37,546 bases of DNA from an uncultured Mucilaginibacter sp. (GCA_903864275.1 CAIPFE010000031.1:1-37546), one strand, 5' to 3'; shown: positions 15,259-23,944, counted from the stretch's first letter. Notes: generated by a model not told the origin, from the sequence alone. Numbers and translations are program-made.

Positions 15259-18185
15259 TGGTATCAAATGCGGTAGCACTCACCAACCAATTCTATGAAT
15301 GGGAACAGCGGGGTCGTGGCTGGCAGGCCGTTAATTTTCCCTGTGACCTGGAACCAGAATTTGTGCCGTTCTTTGGACATTATATTGAACAAGGCGAGAT
15401 CATTGATGACGGCAGACACCCATCATTTTTTGGGAAACTGTTTTTAGGCCTTACCGAACAAGACAAACGCGTTCAAACATATGAACCCAAAGAACAACTT
15501 GCGCATCGCTATAGCGGCATTTCCGGCAGTCTCACCATCTATTCAATAACGCTTCCGAAGCAATTTAAGCAAAGCAAAGAGCGCATCACACAGTTCCTGG
15601 TGATGCTTTCATATCGGAAAAGTCCGGTCAGTTTTGAAATCATTGCAACGGAAGATGAAATCATACTGGAATATGTTACCCAGGACAGTGATGCTGCATT
15701 TTTCTATTCCCAATTGCATGTATTCTTTCCGGAATGTACCGTCATGGAAACCTATACCGACAGAGTGTTGGAGATCGTACAAAATGCTCCTTGTATCTAT
15801 ACAGTTGATTTTGGTTTGGCTGAAGAGTGCATGCGCCCAATGGCTATATTCAGTAGCAATGACCATGATCCATACTTGCCACTCTTTGGCATTTTGGAAC
15901 GTTTGGATTTTGACGAAGCAGTGATCATACAAATACTCTTTTGCGGGGTGCACAATGCTTGGGCAGACAGTATGCAGCGCGCAGTCTGTGATGATTTTGG
16001 CAAGCAATCCTTTTTTCTTGATGCCCCCGAAATGCCACAACTGGCAAAGGAAAAGGTGTCCCAGCCGTTATACGGGGTGACCGTCAGAGCCGTATCGGTG
16101 AGTGACACAATGGAACAAGCAGCCGCAATACTTCAACATGTTGCTACAACCATTGTCCATGCCTCAATATCAAACAGTAATTCGCTGATACCACTGCAAG
16201 GGGAAGAATACCCCATCAATATGCGATTAGCTGATATTGTGATGAGAGAAACGCACAGGGTTGGCATGTTGTTAAATACGGCGGAGCTTGCGACATTCGT
16301 GCATTTTCCAGCGATCAATTCAAAAAAACTGATTGCGAACAATCGGACAACTAAACAAGCTCCGACCTCGCTCTCTCAAAATCCCTACATCCTGGGTATC
16401 AACGAGCATCAGCGCAACGAACAAGAAGTGAGTATCGCGACCGACCAGCGTCTTCGTCATATTCATATCGTTGGCGCCACCGGCACCGGAAAATCAACAC
16501 TGATTAAAAGTTTGGTCATGCAGGACGTTCATGCGGGCACAGGATTGATGTGCCTGGACCCGCATGGCGATTTGATAGAGGAAATATTGGCATATATCCC
16601 CAAAGAAAGAATAAAAGATGTGGTATTGATTGATCCGCATGATGCGGAATTCCCCGTGGGTCTGAATATCCTGGTCGCGCATTCGGACATTGAAAAGGAA
16701 CTGTTAGCATCGGACTTAGTGGCAGTATTCCGGCGATTTAGTACATCCTGGGGGGATGCCATGAACAGCGTGTTTGCAAACGCTATTTTGGCCTTTCTGT
16801 ACAATGCTAAGCAGTACCACCTGGGACATTTGCGGCGCTTCCTGATTGAAGCGCCATACCGCGCGCAAATTCTTTCAACCGTCACCGACTCCGATATTGT
16901 CTACTACTGGCAAGCAGAATACCCAATTCTCAAAAGCAATTCCATTGGGTCCATTTTGACCCGTCTTGATGCGTTTCTGCGGCCTCGGGTGATTCGCAAC
17001 ATGATCTGCCAGAAGCAAAGCCTGGACTTTGCCCAATTGATGAATAGCAACAAGATAGTGCTAGTGAAATTGTCCCAGGGGCTATTGGGAACGGAGAATA
17101 GTTATTTGTTGGGTGCCTTCATCGTTTCCAAATTGCAGCAAACGGCGATGGCACGACAAGCGCAAGGCGCAAAAGATCGTGTTCCGTTCTTTTGCTATAT
17201 TGACGAATTCCAGCATTTCATGACGCCCTCGATGGCTTCGATTCTGTCCGGTGCAAGGAAGTACGGGTTGGGACTGGTGTTAAGCCATCAGGATATGAAC
17301 CAGGTATCAAAGTACGACACGGAGATTGCCGGGAGTGTGTTGGCGAATGCCGGCACAAGAATATGTTTCCGATTGGGTGATACTGATGCAAAGCGTTTTG
17401 AGGATGGTTTCAGCGCATTTACGGCCGAAGATTTGCAAAATCTTCAAACTGGAGAGGCCATTGCGCGGGTCAACACGCGTGATGCAGATTTTAATTTGAC
17501 GGTCATTCCCTATACAACAGAGACAGAAACAGTCTTTGTTGCGGAAATAATAGAATATTCGCGCGGCAAATACACTGTGCCAATTGTTCCGCAACCCATT
17601 GTCACTCTAGAGACTGAACCGGTCGCCGCAAGCCCAAAGGCTCCGGTACAAAAGGAACCACTTATAGTAGTACCAATTCCCGAGGAACCACCTATTGCAA
17701 AGCAAGAACAAATTCGTGAACATCGCTATCTACAGACCTTTGTCAAAGCAATGGCCGAGGCGCAAGGGTACAAGGCGAGCATAGAGATACCCACACCCGA
17801 CGGCACCGGACAGGTCGATGTTCTCTTGGAAAAGGACGGGCATGCCACAGCCGTTGAAATATCAGTGACCACCAGCCCGGAATGGGAATTGCACAACATA
17901 CGAAAATGTTTGGCTGCCGGATATAGCAAAGTGGTGATCTGCGCCACCCAGCCCGCCAAACTGAAATTAATACAACACCAAATCGCCTCGCACCTGACAG
18001 CGCAAGAACAGGCAAAAGTGCAGGTCATCCTTAGCGCCGACCTGCAATCCCTACTCGAGAATGCTCCCAAAGCGCAGCCAGCCGAAACCCTGGTGAAAGG
18101 CTATCGCGTGAAAGTCAACTATGAACCCAATGCCACCCGGCAGGATTTGCTGCAAAGCATCATCAATGCCGGGAGGAAGCCGTAA
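15258..18185 (+). CDS. VirD4/HerA-type ATPase with C-terminal nuclease-like domain
   Basis: A 975-residue protein. The N-terminal 390 residues are of unknown function. The motor domain has Walker A GATGTGKS (406-413), DPHGD, Walker B FFCYIDEF (D649) and LSHQD. A Pro/Glu-rich linker (about 775-820) leads to a restriction-nuclease-like C-terminal domain in which D854 and E867xS869 (GQVDVLLE, AVEISVT) resemble the PD-(D/E)xK active site with Ser for Lys. It has no transmembrane segment. The motor is homologous to the short ATPase at 2823-3992. It could be a coupling ATPase of a conjugative island or a HerA-nuclease type defence motor; the coupled small gene upstream favours a dedicated two-gene module. 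Confidence 0.8.
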   Translation: MVSNAVALTNQFYEWEQRGRGWQAVNFPCDLEPEFVPFFGHYIEQGEIIDDGRHPSFFGKLFLGLTEQDKRVQTYEPKEQLAHRYSGISGSLTIYSITLPKQFKQSKERITQFLVMLSYRKSPVSFEIIATEDEIILEYVTQDSDAAFFYSQLHVFFPECTVMETYTDRVLEIVQNAPCIYTVDFGLAEECMRPMAIFSSNDHDPYLPLFGILERLDFDEAVIIQILFCGVHNAWADSMQRAVCDDFGKQSFFLDAPEMPQLAKEKVSQPLYGVTVRAVSVSDTMEQAAAILQHVATTIVHASISNSNSLIPLQGEEYPINMRLADIVMRETHRVGMLLNTAELATFVHFPAINSKKLIANNRTTKQAPTSLSQNPYILGINEHQRNEQEVSIATDQRLRHIHIVGATGTGKSTLIKSLVMQDVHAGTGLMCLDPHGDLIEEILAYIPKERIKDVVLIDPHDAEFPVGLNILVAHSDIEKELLASDLVAVFRRFSTSWGDAMNSVFANAILAFLYNAKQYHLGHLRRFLIEAPYRAQILSTVTDSDIVYYWQAEYPILKSNSIGSILTRLDAFLRPRVIRNMICQKQSLDFAQLMNSNKIVLVKLSQGLLGTENSYLLGAFIVSKLQQTAMARQAQGAKDRVPFFCYIDEFQHFMTPSMASILSGARKYGLGLVLSHQDMNQVSKYDTEIAGSVLANAGTRICFRLGDTDAKRFEDGFSAFTAEDLQNLQTGEAIARVNTRDADFNLTVIPYTTETETVFVAEIIEYSRGKYTVPIVPQPIVTLETEPVAASPKAPVQKEPLIVVPIPEEPPIAKQEQIREHRYLQTFVKAMAEAQGYKASIEIPTPDGTGQVDVLLEKDGHATAVEISVTTSPEWELHNIRKCLAAGYSKVVICATQPAKLKLIQHQIASHLTAQEQAKVQVILSADLQSLLENAPKAQPAETLVKGYRVKVNYEPNATRQDLLQSIINAGRKP

Positions 18186-18191
18186 GGGCCA

Positions 18192-18449
18192 TTATTTCGT
18201 TGTTTCGGCCTGCCCATTTTGCTGTGGTGATGTTTCCCATCCGATGCTTTCGGAAACGATGCTTTGCACCTTGGAATTTTCCACCCCCTGGGTCTTGGCG
18301 ATTTCTTGCAGCAACCGCACTTGTGCTTTTTGATACCGCAGAAAGCTGGGGATGTTGAAGATGGCCCTGAAAAGGTAGAGACAGACAATAAAGATACAGA
18401 AGACAACAACCAAGTAGATACCCAGTTGTGAAGCAAATTCGTTGTTCAT
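18192..18449 (-). CDS. Small single-pass membrane protein
   Basis: An 85-residue protein with one transmembrane helix at about 9-30 (GIYLVVVFCIFIVCLYLF) and a polar cytoplasmic tail predicted to be helical (YQKAQVRLLQEIAKTQGVENSK). Its 3' end lies 6 bp from the end of the large ATPase gene, to which it is convergent. Function unknown. Confidence 0.6.
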   Translation of the reverse strand: MNNEFASQLGIYLVVVFCIFIVCLYLFRAIFNIPSFLRYQKAQVRLLQEIAKTQGVENSKVQSIVSESIGWETSPQQNGQAETTK

Positions 18450-18796
18450 GACAATAAAGATTAGGTGAATAAAATTATTTTTTATAAAAATATAGAATCT
18501 ATTTTATTCAAACAAACCGTTTTTTCACGGTATTTTTTACCCAGGATAAAAAATTTTATTCACAATATTTATCATCCTTGCTGGCAATTACTTCGATGTC
18601 CGGTTGACGACTTCGGTCACGGAAATGGGAGGTGAGGTGTTGTAAGGGTATTCCAGCCCGTTTTCTATAGTATCAATCGCCCCTCTCGGTCGGGCCTGCT
18701 TAATAAAAGTAGGTCTTAATGATTTTTTGGTCGATGGTAAATAAAAAAACACAACTATATGCTACAATTGATTTGTTATAAAATAATTTTTTGTGC
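18450..18796. other. Gene-poor stretch at the left side of the foreign cassette
   Basis: AT-rich to about 18590, with a weak hairpin ACCGT-N6-ACGGT followed by T residues at 18516-18538. From 18588 to 18752 the minus strand is open for 54 codons from a GTG, giving a protein-like sequence (QARPRGAIDTIENGLEYPY and on to VVNRTSK) that I cannot assign; it may be the tail of a truncated gene. The change from island-like to cassette-like sequence lies somewhere here. Confidence 0.3.
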
Positions 18797-18964
18797 ATGA
18801 ATTTTCTTAACAGAGCTATCACTCGAAAACAATTTATTTTTGGATCGCTGTCACTTATACTAATGGCTGTTTTTAGTGATAGTCTCAAAAAAGGTATCTT
18901 TTCAAAATCGTTGCCTCAAAATTCATACGGGCATCATTTATATGGGGGAAGCAAAAAAGTTTAA
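18797..18964 (+). CDS. Tiny Tat-signal-like protein, first copy
   Basis: A 55-residue protein. Residues 9-13 are TRKQF, an RK variant of the Tat motif (S/T-R-R-x-F-L-K), followed by a hydrophobic stretch (14-27) and a polar tail ending SYGHHLYGGSKKV. The second tiny protein at 22648-22827 has the same plan and the same YGG[ST]KK ending, which makes chance unlikely. The gene overlaps the start of the FN3/PG-binding gene by 23 bp, so the two are translationally coupled. tatA and tatC in the same cassette make a Tat substrate or Tat-inserted membrane anchor the best guess. An ordinary single-helix membrane peptide cannot be excluded. Confidence 0.65.
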   Translation: MNFLNRAITRKQFIFGSLSLILMAVFSDSLKKGIFSKSLPQNSYGHHLYGGSKKV

Positions 18965-20096
18965 TTTTTTTAAAAAACTTACCATATTAGGAGCAATTTT
19001 TTGTGCACTAGTATTTTATACTAATGCATTTGCGGCAAACTATGGTTCAGGCACCTATGGATCAAATACCTATTCTGTAACCAGCTCTCTCACCTATACG
19101 CTTACTGGTCCAACAAGCGGGGCATTGAATGCGCCTTCTGCTAATTTCATTCTTACGCCAGGATATAGCTATACAGGAACCATTACTCTTTCAGATGGCA
19201 GCGCAGGCGGAACGTTTTCTTCTCCCAGTCTAACATTTTCCAATTCAGTTACTGCTCAAACGTTTACCTATACTCCTACAATAGCAGGATCAATAACCAT
19301 TACCGCTAGCGCCTCTCCGGCATTAAATGATATTTCACCAGTAATAACGTACGTTTCCCAGACTATTCCCGGGATCCCTTCTGCTGTAACTGCGACTCCG
19401 GAAGATGCTTCTGCAATTGTGTCCTTTACACCTCCATCTGACGGCGGCTCGCCTGTTACAAGGTATACCATAACTGCAACTCCAGGAAATAGTACAGCCA
19501 CCGGAACTACTTCTCCAATTACCATTACCGGTCTTACTAATGGTACTGCATATGCATTTACGGTTACCGCTCAAAACGCCTTGGGGTCAGGATCAAGTTC
19601 TGTTTCCTCTAGTCCTGTCACACCTGTAGCAGCAATTGTTGTACCACCTCCTACGTATGGCGGAGGGGGTACGACGGGAGGGGGCGCGACAAATCCTATT
19701 GTTACAGAAACAACTCCTCCTACCACTAGCTCAACGGTTACAACTCCAAGTACTGAGCCAGTAACGGGAGAATGTACAAACGGTGCACTATATAGTTTTT
19801 TGACTGGTTTTAAATGTCCAGAGACCTCTACTCCTACAGCAACAGCAGTGAGTGTATTATTTACGAAAAATCTATCTTTTGGAATGTATGACCCTGAAGT
19901 CAAAACATTGCAAAAGTACCTCAACAGCAAAGGCTATATCGTAGCGAAAACAGGCGCGGGAGCTATTGGTCACGAGACTATTTATTTCGGTCTAGCAACC
20001 AAAACAGCGGTTATAAAATTTCAGAAGTATTACAAACTCACACCCGACGGTGTTGTAGGACCTTTAACAAGAAGTATCGTGCAGAAAAATTCTTAG
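18942..20096 (+). CDS. Secreted FN3 and peptidoglycan-binding protein
   Basis: A 384-residue exported protein. Signal peptide is about residues 1-31 (basic FNFFKK, hydrophobic core, cleavage after AFA). The mature N-terminus reads ANYGSGTYGSNTYS, a motif I associate with Patescibacteria surface proteins. Then come an Ig-like beta domain, a fibronectin type III domain (from GIPSAVTATPEDASAIVSFT), a Gly/Thr/Pro-rich linker, and a C-terminal PG_binding_1 domain (DPEVKTLQKYLNSKGY to LTPDGVVGPLTR). It would sit on the cell wall. The frame extends upstream to 18876, but the ATG at 18942 begins a proper signal peptide. Confidence 0.8.
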   Translation: MGEAKKFNFFKKLTILGAIFCALVFYTNAFAANYGSGTYGSNTYSVTSSLTYTLTGPTSGALNAPSANFILTPGYSYTGTITLSDGSAGGTFSSPSLTFSNSVTAQTFTYTPTIAGSITITASASPALNDISPVITYVSQTIPGIPSAVTATPEDASAIVSFTPPSDGGSPVTRYTITATPGNSTATGTTSPITITGLTNGTAYAFTVTAQNALGSGSSSVSSSPVTPVAAIVVPPPTYGGGGTTGGGATNPIVTETTPPTTSSTVTTPSTEPVTGECTNGALYSFLTGFKCPETSTPTATAVSVLFTKNLSFGMYDPEVKTLQKYLNSKGYIVAKTGAGAIGHETIYFGLATKTAVIKFQKYYKLTPDGVVGPLTRSIVQKNS

Positions 20097-20101
20097 CATG
20101 A

Positions 20102-20107
20102 TATAAT
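20102..20107 (+). promoter_or_regulatory. Sigma70-like -10 box before the SGNH gene
   Basis: A perfect TATAAT lies 34 bp before the SGNH hydrolase start. The -35 region is poor. A TATAAT box suits a non-Bacteroidota origin for the cassette. Confidence 0.35.
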
Positions 20108-20141
20108 TTGGCATCACTTACTAATTAATATTTTTTAATAC

Positions 20142-22112
20142 ATGGCTAGATTACCATCTACAGGAGGAGATCAAGATAGTTGGGGAGATATCCTTAATGA
20201 ATATCTCCTCGTTTCGCACACCGATGATGGCAGGATGAAGCCACTTGTGGTTGAGTATCCCTATGCCGCAAGCATCACTCCCGATGTGGACACCACTGAA
20301 ATTGCCGACATCGGATTGCTGACAGGAAACGTGTCTGTGACAAACCCATCTGGAACCCCTATCGATGGACAGTTGTTGACGTTCAGATTTGCACAGGACA
20401 GTACGGGGGGTCGTAAGGTGACATGGGATACTCAGTACGTTTCTACTAGTCTAACGACTACACCTACTATGCCCACCACTGCAAACGCCATCGGGGAAAT
20501 ATCATTTCGTTGGAATGTTGCCAATAGCCTGTGGCAGCTTGCGGATCAGACCGCTGTTCCAGCTTCGGCACCGACAGCAACGATACAATCAATCGCCGGA
20601 CTTAATCCAGTATTGCAAAACCAAGGTTGGCAGGTAATTGCTGGAACAGGAATGAATCTGTCAGATAATTTTGGCAGCAATCTTAATATCCTTATTTCAA
20701 CGAGAGTAAATGTCATTCCTTCCTTCACTGCTTCCCACTTGGTCTTGGTTTTTGCCAATTATGAAGGAGCTGCAAATGGTGTTGGAGAGCAAAATACGAA
20801 CTCAACACCGAAAATAGAAGTTGCACTTGAACCAACAAGCATAGGTTTAGAAACAACGCTTACCAATACCAGAACCCCCGTTACTTTCAATGGTGACAGG
20901 TGGAAAGGATTGGCAACAGAAGGCATTACCCTTAGCGACCCTATCGCTTTTCCCGTCAGCAAGGGCGTGCCGTTCTTCATTTGGGTCGGAATGAGCGTGG
21001 GCGGTTTCGCCGTTCCGTATCTCGGATGCTACTACACTCGCGGAGGTACTGGTCCCGGTTCAACCCCAAATACCGGAGAGGGTGCGATTTCTCAATTCAA
21101 TTATGTTGACAGCGTGCTTGGCGGCTCATTCGTTCAAAACACTAGCACGATTGGGCTCGCTCCGTCAGCAATTCTCGGATACAGTAATGTTGCTCTCCCA
21201 TCTGCCGGACTGATGGGCGACAGTATATGCGACAATACGGCCGATGGTGGCATGGGCTACAATAACGGCGGATACTTGCAGCGCGCGGTATCGGCGCAAC
21301 TTAATCTTAATTACACCTATCCAGTTACTCCGCCGGTCGGATACGTCAAGGTGGCAAAGGGCGGCGAGACTCTTGCGGGATTCCTCGCAAACAACTATCG
21401 CCGATTCAAGCTTCTGCAGACATGCAGTACCATCGTTTGTCAATACGGAACGAATGATATTCAGGGAGGTGCAACACTCTCCCAGATTCAGGCGCTTTAC
21501 ATACAGAATGCGAACAACTGGCTTGCTATGGGCAAGAGCTTCGTGGGGTGCACTATCTTGCCTCGCGTAACTAGCACTGACGCTTTCGCGACTTACGCTA
21601 ACCAAACACCGATCGCTTCCGAAAGCGTACGCACCGCCTTCAATTCGTGGATGAGAGATGTGACCGCAACTGGATTTGCCCAAGCGACCTCAAATCCAGG
21701 CAATGTATCCGTATTTGATGCCGCTGCGGTAATCGAGGTAAATTCATCAGGAACCTCAACGCTCAATGGAGGGTATTGGCCGATTCGTGGTTCGGCAGTT
21801 CATACCGGAACGCTGACTTCGGTCACAAGCATTTCAAATATCACTGATAGCGGAGCCTCAACTACCCAGGACACCTATCGGGGAAACTGCCTTTGCATGA
21901 CTTCTGGAGTGGCGGCACAAAGCCAATCTGACATCGTTTCTTCCTCAAGTGGCGGCAACTTCTCGCTGGACAGCTCGTCTCTGACATCTACTCCTAGTAT
22001 TGGAGATACTTATTCGATTTTCAGCAACCAGTACACTGTTGACGGCACGCACCCTACCACATACGGGCACATGCTTATTGCCAATCAGTTTCCAATATCA
22101 CTAATAAAATAA
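20142..22112 (+). CDS. SGNH/GDSL hydrolase with tail-fibre-like N-terminal domains
   Basis: A 656-residue protein. It opens with LPSTGGDQDSWGDILNEYL, a short module typical of CPR surface and phage-tail-like proteins, then a beta domain (DGQLLTFRFAQDSTGG to ISFRWNVANSLWQL) resembling phage tail-fibre repeats, a jelly-roll-like middle, and an SGNH hydrolase domain from about 350. Catalytic blocks are GDSIC (S361), YGTND (435-439) and DGTHP (D634, H637). The family hydrolyses esters, often on glycans. No signal peptide is visible, so export would need another route. It is co-directional with the FN3 gene and 4 bp from the next gene, so the three form one operon-like set. Confidence 0.78.
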   Translation: MARLPSTGGDQDSWGDILNEYLLVSHTDDGRMKPLVVEYPYAASITPDVDTTEIADIGLLTGNVSVTNPSGTPIDGQLLTFRFAQDSTGGRKVTWDTQYVSTSLTTTPTMPTTANAIGEISFRWNVANSLWQLADQTAVPASAPTATIQSIAGLNPVLQNQGWQVIAGTGMNLSDNFGSNLNILISTRVNVIPSFTASHLVLVFANYEGAANGVGEQNTNSTPKIEVALEPTSIGLETTLTNTRTPVTFNGDRWKGLATEGITLSDPIAFPVSKGVPFFIWVGMSVGGFAVPYLGCYYTRGGTGPGSTPNTGEGAISQFNYVDSVLGGSFVQNTSTIGLAPSAILGYSNVALPSAGLMGDSICDNTADGGMGYNNGGYLQRAVSAQLNLNYTYPVTPPVGYVKVAKGGETLAGFLANNYRRFKLLQTCSTIVCQYGTNDIQGGATLSQIQALYIQNANNWLAMGKSFVGCTILPRVTSTDAFATYANQTPIASESVRTAFNSWMRDVTATGFAQATSNPGNVSVFDAAAVIEVNSSGTSTLNGGYWPIRGSAVHTGTLTSVTSISNITDSGASTTQDTYRGNCLCMTSGVAAQSQSDIVSSSSGGNFSLDSSSLTSTPSIGDTYSIFSNQYTVDGTHPTTYGHMLIANQFPISLIK

Positions 22113-22116
22113 TACC

Positions 22117-22632
22117 ATGAATATCATCACAAGATTCCTCAATATAGTAGTACCTTCCCAGAATACCATCGCGAACAAGACGACAAAGTCAACCATTTCC
22201 GATGCCTACGTGACTCCACAGAACCAAGACTCGGGCTCGAACTCGGGAAATTATTACGCCATAAAGTCATATGGCTACATAACGACAAAGGCGAGTTCTC
22301 CTGGCAGTCTTACGGTTACGATAAATCTAGGATCAACAGTGCTGGGAACAATGACATTTTCGTCGGTACCTGTGGGACTCACGAACGCGGGAATAAACCT
22401 TGAAGTTTTTATAGTAAGAACAGCAACTGGATCATCCGGGGCATATAGTTGCCAGGGGCAAATGTCTATAAACAACGGAGGAACTTTAGTTGTTGCTTCA
22501 ATTTTTAATTCCAGCACTATAACAATAAATACTCGCAATCCGAATAATCTTGCAATTGCAGCCCAATGGAGCGTTGCTGATCCGACGAATAGCGTCACGT
22601 TCGCTTATCCGATAATGGTAGAAGGAAACTAA
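22117..22632 (+). CDS. Beta-rich tail- or surface-like protein
   Basis: A 171-residue protein rich in Ser, Thr, Asn and Gly with alternating strands (GSLTVTINLGSTVLGTMTF, GTLVVASIFNSSTITINT), as in tail-fibre tip or C1q/jelly-roll domains. It starts 4 bp after the SGNH hydrolase stop and is probably co-translated with it. No signal peptide is seen. It may be a structural or receptor-binding partner of that hydrolase. No specific family is recognised. Confidence 0.6.
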   Translation: MNIITRFLNIVVPSQNTIANKTTKSTISDAYVTPQNQDSGSNSGNYYAIKSYGYITTKASSPGSLTVTINLGSTVLGTMTFSSVPVGLTNAGINLEVFIVRTATGSSGAYSCQGQMSINNGGTLVVASIFNSSTITINTRNPNNLAIAAQWSVADPTNSVTFAYPIMVEGN

Positions 22633-22647
22633 TAACTCTTGCGGACT

Positions 22648-22827
22648 CTAATTATTAGATGAAGATTTTTTTGTACCCCCGTATGCACTATTGCCCGTGA
22701 TAGCTACTGTCTTTTTTTGAGGCACTACACTTTTTATAATTTTTGAGGGAATGCCTCCAAACAAGAACACCAAGACTCCTCCGGCAATTGCTAAAAATTC
22801 TTTTCTGGTAACTTCTTTGTTATTCAT
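22648..22827 (-). CDS. Tiny Tat-signal-like protein, second copy
   Basis: A 59-residue protein. TRKEFLAIAGG (7-17) is a close Tat-type motif with RK in place of RR. A hydrophobic stretch (12-25) and a polar tail with NSAYGGTKKSSSNN follow. Its ATG overlaps the tatC stop by 8 bp, so it is the third gene of a tatA-tatC operon and translationally coupled to the translocon that could export it. It shares plan and C-terminal YGG[ST]KK with the 55-residue protein at 18797-18964. No cofactor-binding site is visible, unlike classical Tat substrates. Confidence 0.7.
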   Translation of the reverse strand: MNNKEVTRKEFLAIAGGVLVFLFGGIPSKIIKSVVPQKKTVAITGNSAYGGTKKSSSNN

Positions 22828-23575
22828 TGGAATATTTTAATATTAATTTCCTTTGAGTTCTCTTATATACAATACTTGAAATAAGTATACCTATTTCTAA
22901 CGCAGCTAGTGCTGGCACTGAAACCATAAGAAAGCTGAGTAGATCAGGGGTTGGTGCTATAAAGGACAGCAATAGTATAACAATAATGTACATCAGAAGT
23001 CTATGTTTTTTTAGAAACGCTGGATTGATTATTTTAAAACTAGTGAGCAATATCAATATTAATGGAATTTGAAATATGACTACGGAAATAAAGAATTCTC
23101 CTAGAAAGAATCCTAGGTAATTTTGGGCAGTAATGTCGAAACGCGTTTGGGGCACATAAATGCTATTGAGAAAGTGAAGTGCAAGAGGTGTAACAATATA
23201 GTAAGTATAAAAAGCAGCAACGATGATAAGCAGGCTGAAGAAAAAAAGCCACAGTAAAAATTTTCGTACAATCGCTTTATCTATACCAGGTGAGGTAAAG
23301 CGAATAATACACCAAATAATAACAGGCAGCGAAAAAATAAAGCCAACTGTCAGGTCAGTATGAATGATAAACAAGATTGGGTCTAAGGGTGAAAGAAAGA
23401 GAAGGGTAGTTTGATGTCCGAGCGGCTTGAAAATAATATCAATTATTCTAATGCGATAATGATTCGCAATAAAAGAGAATAGCAAAAGACTTAAAAAAGA
23501 TATAATGCCGTATTTTCTTAGCTCAGAGAGATGACCGAAGATCGTGTCTCTATTTTCCTGATTTTGTGCCTCCAT
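22820..23575 (-). CDS. tatC: Twin-arginine translocase subunit TatC
   Basis: A 251-residue polytopic membrane protein with six predicted helices. TatC landmarks are the N-terminal FGHLSELRKYG (E18 and R20 in the signal-binding cytoplasmic region), FLSPLDPILF (80-89), FSLPVIIWCIIRFTSPGI (about 101-118) and FIAPTPDLLS before the last pair of helices. TatC recognises the Tat signal motif. It overlaps tatA by 26 bp and the tiny third gene by 8 bp. Its sequence, short loops and context look more like Patescibacteria than Bacteroidota, but this needs a tree. Confidence 0.9.
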   Translation of the reverse strand: MEAQNQENRDTIFGHLSELRKYGIISFLSLLLFSFIANHYRIRIIDIIFKPLGHQTTLLFLSPLDPILFIIHTDLTVGFIFSLPVIIWCIIRFTSPGIDKAIVRKFLLWLFFFSLLIIVAAFYTYYIVTPLALHFLNSIYVPQTRFDITAQNYLGFFLGEFFISVVIFQIPLILILLTSFKIINPAFLKKHRLLMYIIVILLLSFIAPTPDLLSFLMVSVPALAALEIGILISSIVYKRTQRKLILKYSNE

Positions 23576-23750
23576 CTTTTTTTGAAGCAGTATCTTTGTC
23601 GTCTACACCATCTTTGAAACCATTCTTTAGTTCTTTTACAGATCTACCAATACTATTTGCAAGTTCAGGCAATTTATCCTTACCAAAAAATAGGAGAAGG
23701 AGAAAAAGAATAATTAATAATTCTGGTGCACCAAGGCCAAATATTTCCAT
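23550..23750 (-). CDS. tatA: Twin-arginine translocase subunit TatA
   Basis: A 66-residue TatA/TatB-type protein: short periplasmic start, one transmembrane helix (FGLGAPELLIILFLLLLFFG), then the conserved hinge and amphipathic helix KDKLPELANSIGRSVKELKNGF and a charged tail. TatA forms the transport pore or membrane-thinning patch recruited by TatC. The ATG at 23750 gives the normal TatA N-terminus; an upstream TTG adds three residues and is not favoured. No separate tatB is present, so this is a minimal TatAC system. Confidence 0.92.
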   Translation of the reverse strand: MEIFGLGAPELLIILFLLLLFFGKDKLPELANSIGRSVKELKNGFKDGVDDKDTASKKDGGTKSGK

Positions 23751-23758
23751 ATGCAACA

Positions 23759-23786
23759 ATTATATACCCTCTAAAATTAATAGCAA
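23759..23786 (-). promoter_or_regulatory. Sigma70-like promoter of the tat operon
   Basis: On the minus strand TTGCTA (23786-23781) and a perfect TATAAT (23764-23759) are separated by 16 bases. The TATAAT ends 8 bases before the tatA ATG, which implies a leaderless or nearly leaderless transcript. The form differs from the TAnnTTTG boxes seen in the flanks. Confidence 0.5.
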
Positions 23787-23944
23787 ATCAATAGTAAAGT
23801 TTACTACCGGATTGCAGTTGGTTTGGGGATCACTAACCCTTCTCGGTCATATGAATCTCTCACAGGAAAGCTGTCCAATCGAAACAAGAAACCGCTTTTT
23901 AGCAGAAACACCGGGTGGCGGAAATGTCGTCCGCGCGATCAGTT

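Noticed and set aside
18876..18941. An upstream start for the FN3/PG-binding protein.
   Set aside because: It adds a basic stretch before the signal peptide and is explained by the overlapping tiny gene in another frame.
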